A stretch of 37,087 nucleotides of DNA. Origin: Bryobacterales bacterium. Lineage in GTDB: Bacteria > Acidobacteriota > Terriglobia > Bryobacterales > Bryobacteraceae. Below, piece after piece: positions 1 to 8,080 of the stretch. The notes under the pieces were generated by a model. The model saw only the letters and a program-made list of their open reading frames with translations, did no database searches and was not told the origin of the DNA. Where the stretch lies: assembly GCA_003167275.1 (NCBI GenBank), contig PMTT01000888.1, positions 882 through 37,968 of the forward strand. The letters are read 5' to 3'. Every line of letters begins with the position of its first letter. The first letter of the stretch is position 1. The translations under genes were made by a program, and so were the position numbers.

Positions 1-788
1 GCACGCGCCCTGGTGATCGATCCCACACTGGCTTATTCCACCTTCCTCGGAGGCTCGGATCTGGACCAGGCTTTCGCCATCAAGGTAGATTCCCTGGGCA
101 ACGTCTATGTTGCGGGCCTCACCTGCCCCAGCAATTTCCCGGTCTCCCCGTCGCCGCAACCGATCTTCGAACGGACCCAACTCCCGGTTGCAGAAGGGTC
201 TAGCTGCCCGAACTCCAACGACCAGATGGACGCCTTTGTCACCAAGCTGAACCCCACAGGCACCGCGCTGGTCTATTCCACCTACCTCGGCGGCAGCGGC
301 ATCGATTTTGCCACGAGTCTGGCGATCGACACCTCGGGGAACGCGTACGTGGGCGGGTTGACTTATTCGCCCAATTTTCCCACCACCCTGGGGGCGCTGC
401 AGACCATTTGTGCGCCCGCATCCACCTATAATCCCGCACTCAGTTGTCTACGTTCCGTCTCCAGCGCGTGCTCCTTCGGGAATGGAGTCTATAACGGGTT
501 TGTGACGAAGCTGAATTCCACCGGGTCCGCACTGGTTTATTCGACGTTCATCGGCGGAACGGGAGGCGACTTCGTGGCCGGTCTGGACGTGGACACGGCG
601 GGCCAAGTGTATGTCACCGGTAACGCCACCTCAAAAACATTCCCACACTCGGCTATCTGCAGCGCACGGTCCTGGCCCCGCTGGCGGTGACCGTAGGCCA
701 GTCCAATCTCGCCATCACAGGCCGCCTGAACGTCCAAGGGACGGGTTCGTTCGGCGAAGTCCTGCATCTGAATCTGGCGCCACAGTGA
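1..788 (+). pseudogene. SBBP beta-propeller repeat protein, 3' part, frameshifted
   Basis: The reading frame is open from base 1 with no convincing start, so the 5' end lies outside the window. The protein carries tandem SBBP-type beta-propeller repeats, seen as recurring LAYSTFLGG, LVYSTYLGG and LVYSTFIGG blocks, each followed by a DxxGNxYVxG strand and an NFP/TFP turn. Such proteins are usually large and secreted in Acidobacteria. Frame 1 ends at 690 in a non-repeat tail after TSKTFP. Frame 3 continues the expected repeat (TLGYLQRT) from about 645, runs through LAPLAVTVGQSNLAITG and stops at 786-788. Adding one base in the C run near 643 would restore F-P-T-L-G-Y-L-Q and join both parts. 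It is therefore either a real single-base deletion or a sequencing error. Ligand and role are unknown. Confidence 0.75.
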
Positions 789-796
789 GCCCCTAG

Positions 797-840
797 GTGG
801 GGCAGCCAATCCTGGCTGCGGACGGCTTCCAGCCGGCCCT
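797..840. repeat. Dispersed hairpin repeat, copy A
   Basis: GTGGG lead-in followed by a perfect 7-bp stem (gcagcca / tggctgc) with a 4-base loop at 802-819, then a second short stem (cggct/agccg). It lies just after the SBBP stop codon and is one of a family of similar units in this window. Confidence 0.6.
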
Positions 841-872
841 TGCCGCGCGATGATTCGCCCTGAAAGAGCCTT

Positions 873-916
873 GCGGGGCAGGATTCACATCCTGCTACGC
901 CGGTTGAAAGCCGGCC
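873..916. repeat. Dispersed hairpin repeat, copy B
   Basis: Same layout as the copy 76 bp upstream: GCGGG lead-in, a perfect 7-bp stem (gcaggat / atcctgc) with a 4-base loop at 878-895, then a second stem using ccgg/ccgg around 901-915. The stem sequence differs from copy A but pairing is kept. Confidence 0.6.
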
Positions 917-945
917 GACGTCGGCGTAAACCGGCGGGCCTTCCC

Positions 946-1602
946 CTACTGCACCGTCCATTGCAGGAAGTTGCCCCGCGGATCGAATTCGCTGCTCACG
1001 TGGTATTCGGTATGCCGCCGGAACGGCCAGCCGAGAGGGAAATACGAGATGACAACCCGGAATTCCACATTCCTGAGCCGCATCCCAGACAAATCCATCT
1101 TACCCACGCAGGAGACGGGTATCGTTTCCTTGGAATGGACAACCGGTTGCATCTGGTTCGGATTGGGCGCAGCTTCAGTTGGCGCGGTAGAGAACCCCGA
1201 TTGGTCTACCACGTCGGCTAAATCACATGCGGTGTCGACTCTATAGATGGGCAACGGGCTCGCGTTCACGACGCCGAGTAGCGGCGCAATGGATCTCATG
1301 AATTGGCTTGGCACGGGCAGGGACGGCGGCACAATAAACGATGTGATGCCGGAGAGGCACGAAAGCACCGCCAGAACTGCCACGCTCCGCAAGGTGATGA
1401 CCAGCCATTTGGGGCGACGCTTGAGAGACCCCCCCCGTCGGCTGCCGGAGGCTCGTGCCGGTTTCTCGTCCGGAACGACAGTTCCACTGGCCTCTTCCGG
1501 GCCCTTGAGAGGTGATGCGGCCCGCTGCTTCTCTACCCGAGCCTTTTGCTCGCTCTTCTTTGACATAGGTTTGCCTGATTTGCTTTCCGCTGCGTTCGCC
1601 AT
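946..1602 (-). CDS. Unknown single-pass membrane protein
   Basis: A 218-residue protein I do not recognise. The first ~70 residues are hydrophilic and rich in Lys, Arg, Glu and Ser (MSKKSEQKARVEKQR). One hydrophobic segment follows at about 70-95 (LVITLRSVAVLAVLSCLSG), then a ~120-residue outside domain containing three cysteines. By the positive-inside rule the basic N-terminus should be cytoplasmic and the C-terminal domain periplasmic. The ATG at 1602 is preceded by a G-rich stretch that could act as a ribosome binding site; the internal ATG at 1566 has none obvious. Both neighbours are on the other strand, so it is probably transcribed alone. The C-terminal domain has a beta-rich look (VEFRVVISYFP, HTEYHVSSEF), but no family can be named. 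Confidence 0.6.
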   Translation of the reverse strand: MANAAESKSGKPMSKKSEQKARVEKQRAASPLKGPEEASGTVVPDEKPARASGSRRGGSLKRRPKWLVITLRSVAVLAVLSCLSGITSFIVPPSLPVPSQFMRSIAPLLGVVNASPLPIYRVDTACDLADVVDQSGFSTAPTEAAPNPNQMQPVVHSKETIPVSCVGKMDLSGMRLRNVEFRVVISYFPLGWPFRRHTEYHVSSEFDPRGNFLQWTVQ

Positions 1603-1994
1603 CGCGCCCCGATTCCGCCGCGACGGCGTCCGGACCCCAGCCCGAGGGCGCCCTTGCCGGACCCTCCAGGCGGCCCCGAAGTGGCAGGTGGCCGGGCAGG
1701 CCTAAGCCTGCTGCCTTTCAGCAACAACAAGTATAACGTAGGGTGTGGTTGAAAATGCTTCTACCGCCTGCCCTCGGGTGTGGTGTGACAGGCGCTTCAG
1801 CCTGTCTTCGCCCGCTTGCGGGCGATTCTTTTAAAAGCCTCCTCAGCCTCCTTAGCCGCCGCAGTTTTGAGGCCCGGGTGGTGCAGGCGGTGCTCGCCTG
1901 CGCATCCAGCCCCCCGGCCCCTCGGTCGCCCCTTGAGCCGCTCCCGCATCCCCTCACGCCCACCAGCCAATCGCCAGGATGTCATAATAGTCTC
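1603..1994. other. Intergenic region with hairpin repeats, divergent promoter space
   Basis: This 392-bp gap lies between divergent genes and must hold both promoters. It contains repeat units (see 1787-1824) and another partial palindrome around 1700-1720 (ggcaggcctaagcctgctgcc). The reading frame that is open upstream of the Sel1 gene (from 1743) reads through these repeats in low-complexity residues and is probably not coding. I saw no RNA gene. Confidence 0.5.
1787..1824. repeat. Dispersed hairpin repeat, double stem
   Basis: Two adjacent perfect stems: gacaggc/gcctgtc with a 6-base loop (1787-1806) and cgcccgc/gcgggcg with a 2-base loop (1809-1824), preceded by GTGGT. It resembles the units near 800, 880 and 9921. 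Confidence 0.55.
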
Positions 1995-2804
1995 ATGGCA
2001 CTCGCCGTGACCCGCACCCGCCGCCCGTGGCCGGCGGGACCTCTGTGGGCTACCGCCGTCGCTGCCGGGTTGCTCTGCGGCTCATCGGCCATGGCTCAAT
2101 CCGGTGCTCCCACTCCTCCACCCGAAGCCTCACTCAAAGCCCAGATGACTCGCGGGGTGCAAGCCTTCGAGGCCGGGAACTACTCCGTCGCATTCGACGT
2201 TTTCCGCCTCGCCGCGGCCAGCGGGGACGTCGATGCCATGATGTATCTCGGCGTCATGTATGGGAGCGGTCACGGCATCGCCGTGGACTATTCGGCGGCC
2301 ATGGGTTGGTTCCGCCGGGCGGCGACTGCCGGAAACAGTCAAGCCATGTGCAATATCGGCCTGCTGTACCTGCAGGGGTTAGGCGTGGCGAAGAGCCCCA
2401 CCGAGGCCATGGGCTGGTTCCTGAAGGCCGCCTCTTCCGGCAACGCCGAGGCGATGTTCAACGTGGGCGTGCTCGAGCGCGATGGCATGGGAGTTCCCGC
2501 GAACTTTGCCGAAGCCATGAGATGGTTCCGAAGGGCAGTCGGCGAAGGCGACGTCACCGCCGCCAACGCCATCGGCGTGCTGTACCAGCAGGGTCTGGGC
2601 GTCCCCGTGGATTACGCCGAGGCCATGAGCTGGTACCGAAGAGCCGCCGATGCCGGCAGCGACGCCGCGATGTACAACGTCGGCGTACTCTGGGAGAGTG
2701 GATTGGGCGTCGCCAAGGACCGGGACCAAGCCATCGAGTGGTATCGCAAAGCCGCCGCCGCCGGCAACGACCGCGCCCGAGAAGCCCTGAAAACTCTTAT
2801 GTAA
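1995..2804 (+). CDS. Secreted Sel1-repeat protein
   Basis: 269 residues from the ATG at 1995. This start places a signal peptide at the N-terminus (basic TRTRRP, hydrophobic ATAVAAGLLCGSSA, cleavage near AMAQ); the same frame upstream lacks plausible coding character. The mature part is about six Sel1-like (SLR) repeats of ~36 residues, each with the AMxxxGxLYxxGxGVxxDxxEAMxWxRxAAxxG pattern, for example AMGWFRRAATAG, AMRWFRRAVGEG and AIEWYRKAAAAG. SLR solenoids are protein-binding scaffolds; the partner cannot be told here. Neighbours do not suggest an operon, and a hairpin directly after the stop looks like its terminator. Confidence 0.85.
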   Translation: MALAVTRTRRPWPAGPLWATAVAAGLLCGSSAMAQSGAPTPPPEASLKAQMTRGVQAFEAGNYSVAFDVFRLAAASGDVDAMMYLGVMYGSGHGIAVDYSAAMGWFRRAATAGNSQAMCNIGLLYLQGLGVAKSPTEAMGWFLKAASSGNAEAMFNVGVLERDGMGVPANFAEAMRWFRRAVGEGDVTAANAIGVLYQQGLGVPVDYAEAMSWYRRAADAGSDAAMYNVGVLWESGLGVAKDRDQAIEWYRKAAAAGNDRAREALKTLM

Positions 2805-2831
2805 CACGGGCATCCTTGCCTGTGTTGGTTT
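2805..2831 (+). terminator. Likely intrinsic terminator after the Sel1-repeat gene
   Basis: Immediately after the TAA, an 8-bp stem (cacgggca / tgcctgtg, one G-T pair) with a 4-base loop at 2805-2824 is followed by ttggtttt. The T tract is interrupted. It lies between convergent genes, where termination is expected. Confidence 0.5.
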
Positions 2832-2862
2832 TGACGCGTGTTCTTTTTGCGGAGCCGTGCCC

Positions 2863-3774
2863 CTACCGCCTCCCCATCTCCACTTCCACAAAGTCTCCCA
2901 ACTGCTCGGCCGTAAACTCATTCCCCTCGAAGTTCGCCGCCAGCTTTCCCTGCCGCCCGATCACGACGGTGTGCAGCGTGTGTGTCAGGGAGCCCTCCTC
3001 CTGCCAGAAGTTCAAGCCGAACTGCCGGCAGACCGCCTTCACGTCGGGCAACGACCCGGTCAGAAAGTGCCACGACTTCGGATCGGCCTTCCACGTGGCG
3101 CCGTACTTGGCCAGCACTTTGGGCTGATCGTGCACCGGATCGAAGCTGATGCTCAGGAGCACCAGGTCGCGCCCCATGCGGTCCGCGAAGCGCTTGCTGA
3201 GGCGTCCGAAATTATTGGAGAGGCGGAAACAATAGTCCGGCAAAGGGCAGCTCGTATAGATGAACGTGAGCGCCACCACCTTGCCCGCGAATTGGGAAAG
3301 CGCGACGCGCTGTCCAGTCTGGTCGATCAGGGCGAAATCGGCCACGGGCTGTCCCAATGTCAGCTTGCCCGCGCCCGGATCCGCGGCTGCCGGGTCCGCC
3401 AGGAGTTGTAAGCGCCGTGCGCGGAGCGGCTCCTGTTCCATGCTCTCGTAGCGGTGGATCCGAATCCCTTCGGCGTAAGAATGGTCCCCATCCACCACCA
3501 GCGTGAACTCCACCGGCATGCTCGGCTCCAGCCCATCCAGCGCTTTCTCCTCCCGAACCGTGAAGGGCATCGCCATGGCCTCCATGTATCCCGGGATCGC
3601 CGCACAAGACGCGACGAACGTTAGATGGGCCCGGTCGATTTTCAAAATAACGCCAGTGACCGGATATCGCTTCGCCGCCGCGAAGCAGAGACACGCGAGC
3701 GTAAGTATGATCGCCACTTTTGTACGGTATGCTTTAGCTTGCCCAGTCTTCTTCTTTAAGCAACCTTTACTCAC
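2863..3774 (-). CDS. CusF-like / SCO1-SenC copper-chaperone fusion protein
   Basis: 304 residues from a GTG at 3774 that overlaps the stop of the upstream gene (gtgagtaa) and is preceded by a purine-rich ggaaggggggg; this start gives a basic n-region and a hydrophobic signal/anchor (VAIILTLACLCFAAA). Residues ~37-105 resemble the CusF_Ec copper-binding fold (YPVTGVILKID, IPGYMEAMAMPF, with several Met). Residues ~137-300 are an SCO1/SenC thioredoxin-like domain: GKVVALTFIYTSC, Cys176 and Cys182 in CPLPDYC, and conserved-type His at 265 and 268 in THTLHTVV. SCO proteins deliver copper to cytochrome oxidase CuA or act in periplasmic thiol redox. The cysteines are separated by five residues, not the three of classical CxxxC; family members with CPLPDYC are, to my knowledge, common. 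Co-transcribed with the parvulin-UnbV gene. Confidence 0.85.
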   Translation of the reverse strand: MSKGCLKKKTGQAKAYRTKVAIILTLACLCFAAAKRYPVTGVILKIDRAHLTFVASCAAIPGYMEAMAMPFTVREEKALDGLEPSMPVEFTLVVDGDHSYAEGIRIHRYESMEQEPLRARRLQLLADPAAADPGAGKLTLGQPVADFALIDQTGQRVALSQFAGKVVALTFIYTSCPLPDYCFRLSNNFGRLSKRFADRMGRDLVLLSISFDPVHDQPKVLAKYGATWKADPKSWHFLTGSLPDVKAVCRQFGLNFWQEEGSLTHTLHTVVIGRQGKLAANFEGNEFTAEQLGDFVEVEMGRR

Positions 3775-6340
3775 GCCCCCCCTTCCCCAACCGGACCGCC
3801 CGCCGCTCCAGCTTCTTATACTCGCGCCCACCTTCCGTAATCTCCAAAGCCTGATTCTTTCCCACATTCGCAAACACTTGCGGTTCGATCGTCCCCGGCC
3901 ACCGAATCTCCACACTCACAATCTGTGCCGACTTTCCGAGCCCGATATGCTGCTCCAAAGGCGACGCGCCGAATGACCCCCCGCTTCCCACCGTGCGATA
4001 AATCGAGCGCGCCGGCCCGCCCTCATTCTTCACCGTCACCTTTACGCGCGCCCCGATCGCCGATCGGTTAGCCTTCACGCCCCTCAGCTTAAGAGAAACC
4101 CAGTCGTTCCCCTGCCCCGGGTTTTCGAACAGACGGAACGCGTGGCTGTCTCCCTGCGTCGCACCGCCAATCACAGTCAGAATGTCTTCGTCGCCGTCGT
4201 TGTCGATGTCGGCGAAGGCCACGCCGTGTCCCTTGTGTAACTCGCCCGTCCCCGACGACGTGGTGATGTCCACGAAGCGCTTCCCCTCCTTGTTATGCAG
4301 TAACACGTTCGGAACCATGGAGGCGTAGGATGGATCGCCCGTGCCCAGATAGATGTCAAGGTAGCCGTCGTTATCCACGTCTCCGAAATTCGATCCCATC
4401 GGCATGAAGACCTTGTCGAGCCCCGCTTCCACAGTCACATCGCGAAACGCCCCATTTCCCAGATTCTTGTAGAGCTTCATCGTCCCGGCGTTGTGCGGCA
4501 GCCCCAGGTAAGTCCGGGCGGTCTCTTCCACCGACATGTAATAGCTGCTGACGAACAGGTCGGGCCAGCCGTCGTTATCGTAATCGAAGAACCATGCGGG
4601 GAAGCCGTGCCCGCTTCCCAGCACGCCGGCCTGTTTGGCGATGTCCGTGAACGTCCCGTCGCGATTGTTGTGGTAGAGCGCATTGTCCCCGCGGTAGTTG
4701 GAGACGTAAAGATCTACGTACCCGTCGTTGTCGTAGTCGTCCGCCACCACGGCCTTTGTGAAGGCCACCAGGTCAACCCCGGCGGCGTGTGAGACGTTCT
4801 GGAAAGTCCCATCCCGCTTGTTGAGGAAGAGTTGGTTGGGTCCGTTCTCATTCCCCACATACAGGTCCAGCCAGCCATCGTTGTTGATGTCCGCCCAGAC
4901 GGCGGTTTGGGAACTCATGGCCGGCTCCGCCAGCCCGCTTTCCTTAGTCACATCCGTAAAGGTCCCGTTGCAATTGTTCCGCAGCAGCGACCTCCGTTGG
5001 GGAATCTCCCAGCCACCGCGCAGAACCAGTATGTCGACACAGCCATCGTTGTTATAGTCGGCCTGGATGATATTCAGTCCGCCCACCTGCCCCGAGAGCC
5101 CAGCTTTTTCGGAACGATCCGTGAACGTGCCGTCGCCATTATTGTGAAAGAAGTGCATGGGCACGCACATGTCGAAACTCGAAGTGACAATGTCGAACAG
5201 TCCGTTATTCTCGAAGTCATCCACGATGACGCCCGCGGCCATGGAAAACAGGTTCAACCCGGCTTCCGTGGCCACGTCCTTGAATCGGCCGATATCCTCG
5301 GCGGAGGCGAATGACGCCGGCGGCAGCAGATACTCCTTCGGCACGCCGGCCGGCCACGTCCCCAACGTCATGTATGTGAGGTTCAGCAGCCACTTCACTT
5401 CCAGGTCGTCCGGCCGCCCCTTGAGGAAATCGAGAAAGTACTGAACAGCCTTCTCGGAATCCGCGGGTTTCCCATACCGGACCGAAGGCCCCATCGGGAA
5501 GAGGCAGCGTTCGCCAGGCTTGCGGTAGACGTCGTTTTCGATTTCCGACTTATGCAGGTACCCGATCCCCAGGAGTTCCTGCAGGTACGGCAGTGCGCGC
5601 GGCAGGTCCGTCGACGCCATCTTGTAAGCCAGTTCCCACGGCTCGATGGCTTGGGCCATCTCGCCCCGGTAGGCGTGCACCTGCCCCTGGGCCACCCGCA
5701 TCGACATCACGTCGATGGCCTGCCGCCCGGCGATGTTAGCCGGGTCGAGCAGCGCGGCGACGCGTTCCTGGACGGCCGCCAACGACTGCTTGCGAACTTC
5801 GCAGGCCCCGCGCAGGTCCAGGTACCAGCCGGCGGGTTTGGCGATCCCGGCCAGCGCGGCCTCGGTCTCATTGATTCCGGAGATGTCGAAGTCGAATCGC
5901 ACGCTCCCCTCCGCGCTGATGGCGGTCCGGCGGGCCTTTTCGGTATTCTCGAGCTCCGCGACCTCATTGGGCGGGAGCACCTTGAGGATAGCGAAGCCCG
6001 CCGGCAGCCTGAAGACGCGGGAAATCCGCCCCGGCGCCACTCCCTGCAGGGCCTCTCGCAACTCGGCCCGAAGGGTAGTGGTATCCACGTTACCGAGGAA
6101 TCCGCCGTCCACGGACGTAGCGTCCACGGATTTCTCCCGCGCCAGCACGGCGAAGTCCGCGCCGCCGTTGAGTTGCCCCAGGAGTTTGTCGGCCTCGGCT
6201 GCGGAATTCACGACGATTAGCCGCAAAGGAATCGTGTTGGCGGAGGCATCCTGTCCCGCGCGGGCGCTGAAGAAGCAGAACGTAAGAACTGCCGCCACCA
6301 CGGGCCACACGGCCACACGAAATATCCTGGCGAATGACAT
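3767..6340 (-). CDS. Secreted parvulin-like / TPR / FG-GAP-UnbV (CRTAC1-like) protein
   Basis: 857 residues with a signal peptide (VAVWPVVAAVLTFCFFSARA). Residues ~35-125 match a PpiC/parvulin rotamase domain (GADFAVLAREKSVD, GGFLGNVD, GRISRVFRLPAGFAILKV). A helical, TPR-like segment spans ~130-330. About seven FG-GAP/VCBS repeats follow at ~345-740, with calcium-loop motifs DYNNDG, DINNDG, DDYDNDG, DYDNDG, DVDNDG and DIDNDG. An ASPIC/UnbV domain ends the protein (NRSAIGARVKVTV, GSFGASPLEQHIGLG, VEIRWPG). The C-terminal half is the CRTAC1-like architecture abundant in Acidobacteria; the parvulin-like head is the unusual part. It should act outside the cytoplasm; the catalytic status of the rotamase is unknown. 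It is the first gene of a two-gene unit with the SCO1 fusion. Confidence 0.88.
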   Translation of the reverse strand: MSFARIFRVAVWPVVAAVLTFCFFSARAGQDASANTIPLRLIVVNSAAEADKLLGQLNGGADFAVLAREKSVDATSVDGGFLGNVDTTTLRAELREALQGVAPGRISRVFRLPAGFAILKVLPPNEVAELENTEKARRTAISAEGSVRFDFDISGINETEAALAGIAKPAGWYLDLRGACEVRKQSLAAVQERVAALLDPANIAGRQAIDVMSMRVAQGQVHAYRGEMAQAIEPWELAYKMASTDLPRALPYLQELLGIGYLHKSEIENDVYRKPGERCLFPMGPSVRYGKPADSEKAVQYFLDFLKGRPDDLEVKWLLNLTYMTLGTWPAGVPKEYLLPPASFASAEDIGRFKDVATEAGLNLFSMAAGVIVDDFENNGLFDIVTSSFDMCVPMHFFHNNGDGTFTDRSEKAGLSGQVGGLNIIQADYNNDGCVDILVLRGGWEIPQRRSLLRNNCNGTFTDVTKESGLAEPAMSSQTAVWADINNDGWLDLYVGNENGPNQLFLNKRDGTFQNVSHAAGVDLVAFTKAVVADDYDNDGYVDLYVSNYRGDNALYHNNRDGTFTDIAKQAGVLGSGHGFPAWFFDYDNDGWPDLFVSSYYMSVEETARTYLGLPHNAGTMKLYKNLGNGAFRDVTVEAGLDKVFMPMGSNFGDVDNDGYLDIYLGTGDPSYASMVPNVLLHNKEGKRFVDITTSSGTGELHKGHGVAFADIDNDGDEDILTVIGGATQGDSHAFRLFENPGQGNDWVSLKLRGVKANRSAIGARVKVTVKNEGGPARSIYRTVGSGGSFGASPLEQHIGLGKSAQIVSVEIRWPGTIEPQVFANVGKNQALEITEGGREYKKLERRAVRLGKGGRE

Positions 6341-6697
6341 GGACGAAAGGACAACCCGGTCCAGCGAAGTATTGATATGTTATCACCCCCAGCGCCAGCG
6401 TGCGTTTTTGGTGGGACAGGCAGGCCGCCCAATCGGCACTTCCACCCGCCGGTCTTTTCGATGGGCGCGATAGAAACTTTTTGCGCGACAGGTTCAGCGT
6501 GCCTTGGCATACTGTGACCATGTCCCTGGCGAACCCCGAGCGCATCACGCGGGCGCGGATTTCTATCCGCGTGTTCCTTCGCCTCACCGCCATGGACGTG
6601 TGCTGCGGGCCTCCCTGCCATTCCCTTTCCTGATCGCCGGACCACGCACGGATTTCTCCGCGCCTGGCCGCAAATGAAAGCTGAAAGGTGGGAGCGT
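6341..6697. other. Intergenic region between divergent genes
   Basis: This 357-bp gap separates the parvulin-UnbV gene from the carboxylase operon and should carry both promoters. It contains a partial repeat copy (gtgggacaggc at 6411) and a perfect hairpin at 6554-6571. I looked for the conserved boxes of the guanidine-I (ykkC) riboswitch and for a sigma-54 -24/-12 element and did not find convincing matches. No small gene is supported. Confidence 0.5.
6554..6571. repeat. Hairpin repeat in the leader region of the carboxylase operon
   Basis: Perfect 7-bp stem (cgcggat / atccgcg) with a 4-base loop, preceded by cgggcg. It has the same design as the dispersed hairpin family. Its position 127 bp upstream of the first operon gene means it may lie in the 5' leader. 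Confidence 0.5.
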
Positions 6698-7414
6698 ATG
6701 AGCGAATCGTCCGTCCTCTGGGAAGAGATAGTGCAACCGGGCGCGACCTGGTCGCACGTGTTGAAGCGCGGCACGGCGTTGCGGATCACCGATGTGGAAG
6801 GCGGCGCGAATGCCGGCGCCATCTTCTATAACTTTGAGTGCCCCACCGAGCGCTACAACATGCCGGACACCCTCAAAGCGCAGCACATCGCGCGGCTCAC
6901 CGAGGGATTCGTCCTCTATTCGGATATGGGCCGGATTCTGTGCTCCCTCACCCGCGATACGGTGGGCTGGCACGATCCGCTGGCAGGATGTTCCAACCGC
7001 GCGATGGTCGCCGCCCGCTACGGCGAGGCGCGCTATCAGGATTTCCGGAACGACTGTCACAAGAATGCGCGCGACAGCTTTCTGGTGGAGTTGGGGAAAT
7101 GGGGGCTGGGGCCGCGCGACCTGATCGCCAACGTGAATTTCTTCAGCCGCGTGGATGTGGCGGAGGACGGGAGCATGTCGTTCCACGCGGGGAACTCCCA
7201 GCCAGGCGCGTACGTGGATCTTCGCGCCGAGATGAACGTGCTGACCCTTGTGAATACCTGCCAGCACCCTCTCGATCCGAATCCGAAATACGACCCGAAG
7301 CCCGTCCACCTGTCGATCCGGCGCGTGCCGCCCGCCGGACCCGACGATCCATGCCGCCTGTCGCGGCCCGAGAACGGACGCGGCTTTACGTTGACCGAAC
7401 GCTATTTTCTGTAG
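6698..7414 (+). CDS. DUF1989 urea carboxylase-associated protein 1 (carboxyguanidine deiminase subunit candidate)
   Basis: 238 residues from the ATG at 6698, preceded by ggtgggag; an in-frame ATG at 6674 is the alternative. The protein is DUF1989, UAAP1 type: ALRITDVEGGANAGAIFYNF, ERYNMPDTLKAQHIARLT, VLYSDMGRILCSLTRDTVGWHD, and NFFSRVDVAEDGSMSF. DUF1989 pairs next to urea-carboxylase-like genes have been shown in other bacteria to form a carboxyguanidine deiminase that turns carboxyguanidine into allophanate and ammonia. The gene is followed 12 bp later by the second DUF1989 gene and then by the carboxylase and allophanate hydrolase, the full expected set. Function is inferred from family and context; a role only in urea metabolism is the alternative. 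Confidence 0.88.
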   Translation: MSESSVLWEEIVQPGATWSHVLKRGTALRITDVEGGANAGAIFYNFECPTERYNMPDTLKAQHIARLTEGFVLYSDMGRILCSLTRDTVGWHDPLAGCSNRAMVAARYGEARYQDFRNDCHKNARDSFLVELGKWGLGPRDLIANVNFFSRVDVAEDGSMSFHAGNSQPGAYVDLRAEMNVLTLVNTCQHPLDPNPKYDPKPVHLSIRRVPPAGPDDPCRLSRPENGRGFTLTERYFL

Positions 7415-7426
7415 GGGAGGAGGAGC

Positions 7427-8080
7427 ATGAGCGGGATCGTAGAGAGCAATCTGGACGCAGCGAACGCCGTCTACCGCGCCGTCATTCCGGCGGGCGAGCC
7501 GTGGGTCCGCGAAGTCCGCAAGGGGCAGTACTTCCGGATCGTCGATCTCGGCGGCAACCAGGCTGTCGACACGCTGTTCTACAACGCGCACGACTATTCC
7601 GACCGTTTCAGCGCGCAGGACACCATTCGCGAACAGCGGAATATCTACCTCACTACGGGCACGCGCCTGATGTCCAACGGAGGCACGGCCCTGCTCACCA
7701 TCGTTGCCGATACCTGCGGACGCCACGACACGCTGGGCGGCGCCTGCGCCAACGAAAGCAATATGGTCCGCTACGCCATCGAGAAGCGGCACATGCACGC
7801 CTGCCGCAGCAGTTTCCTAAAGGCCGTCACCGAATGGAACCAGGGCATGACCAAGCGTGACATCACCAGCAACATCAACTTCTTCATGAATGTCCCGGTG
7901 ACGCCGGAGGGCAAGCTCACTTTCGAGGACGGAATCTCCGAACCCGGCAAATACGTCGAGATGCGCGCCGAAACGGACGTGCTGGCCATGATCAGCAACT
8001 GCCCGCAGCTCAATAATCCCTGCAACGGGTACGATCCCACCCCGGTCGAGGTGTTGATCTGGGACGGGCCGGGAAACTGA
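7427..8080 (+). CDS. DUF1989 urea carboxylase-associated protein 2 (carboxyguanidine deiminase subunit candidate)
   Basis: 217 residues from an ATG with a strong ribosome site (ggggaggagg). The DUF1989 UAAP2 signature is clear: [60 protein letters not shown], and [21 protein letters not shown]. The cysteine and histidine in DTCGRHD and the GGACANESN loop are the most conserved part and likely active-site or metal-site residues. It should pair with the preceding UAAP1-type protein as a heteromer acting on the carboxylase product. Its TGA overlaps the ATG of the carboxylase by one base, so translation is coupled. Confidence 0.88.
   Translation: MSGIVESNLDAANAVYRAVIPAGEPWVREVRKGQYFRIVDLGGNQAVDTLFYNAHDYSDRFSAQDTIREQRNIYLTTGTRLMSNGGTALLTIVADTCGRHDTLGGACANESNMVRYAIEKRHMHACRSSFLKAVTEWNQGMTKRDITSNINFFMNVPVTPEGKLTFEDGISEPGKYVEMRAETDVLAMISNCPQLNNPCNGYDPTPVEVLIWDGPGN

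Noticed and set aside
1743-1994. 84-residue N-terminal extension of the Sel1-repeat protein
   Set aside because: It reads through hairpin repeats, and the signal peptide begins only at the ATG at 1995.
6341-6697. Guanidine-I (ykkC) riboswitch or sigma-54 promoter upstream of the carboxylase operon
   Set aside because: The conserved riboswitch boxes and a GG-N10-GC element were looked for by eye and not found; a covariance search is still needed.
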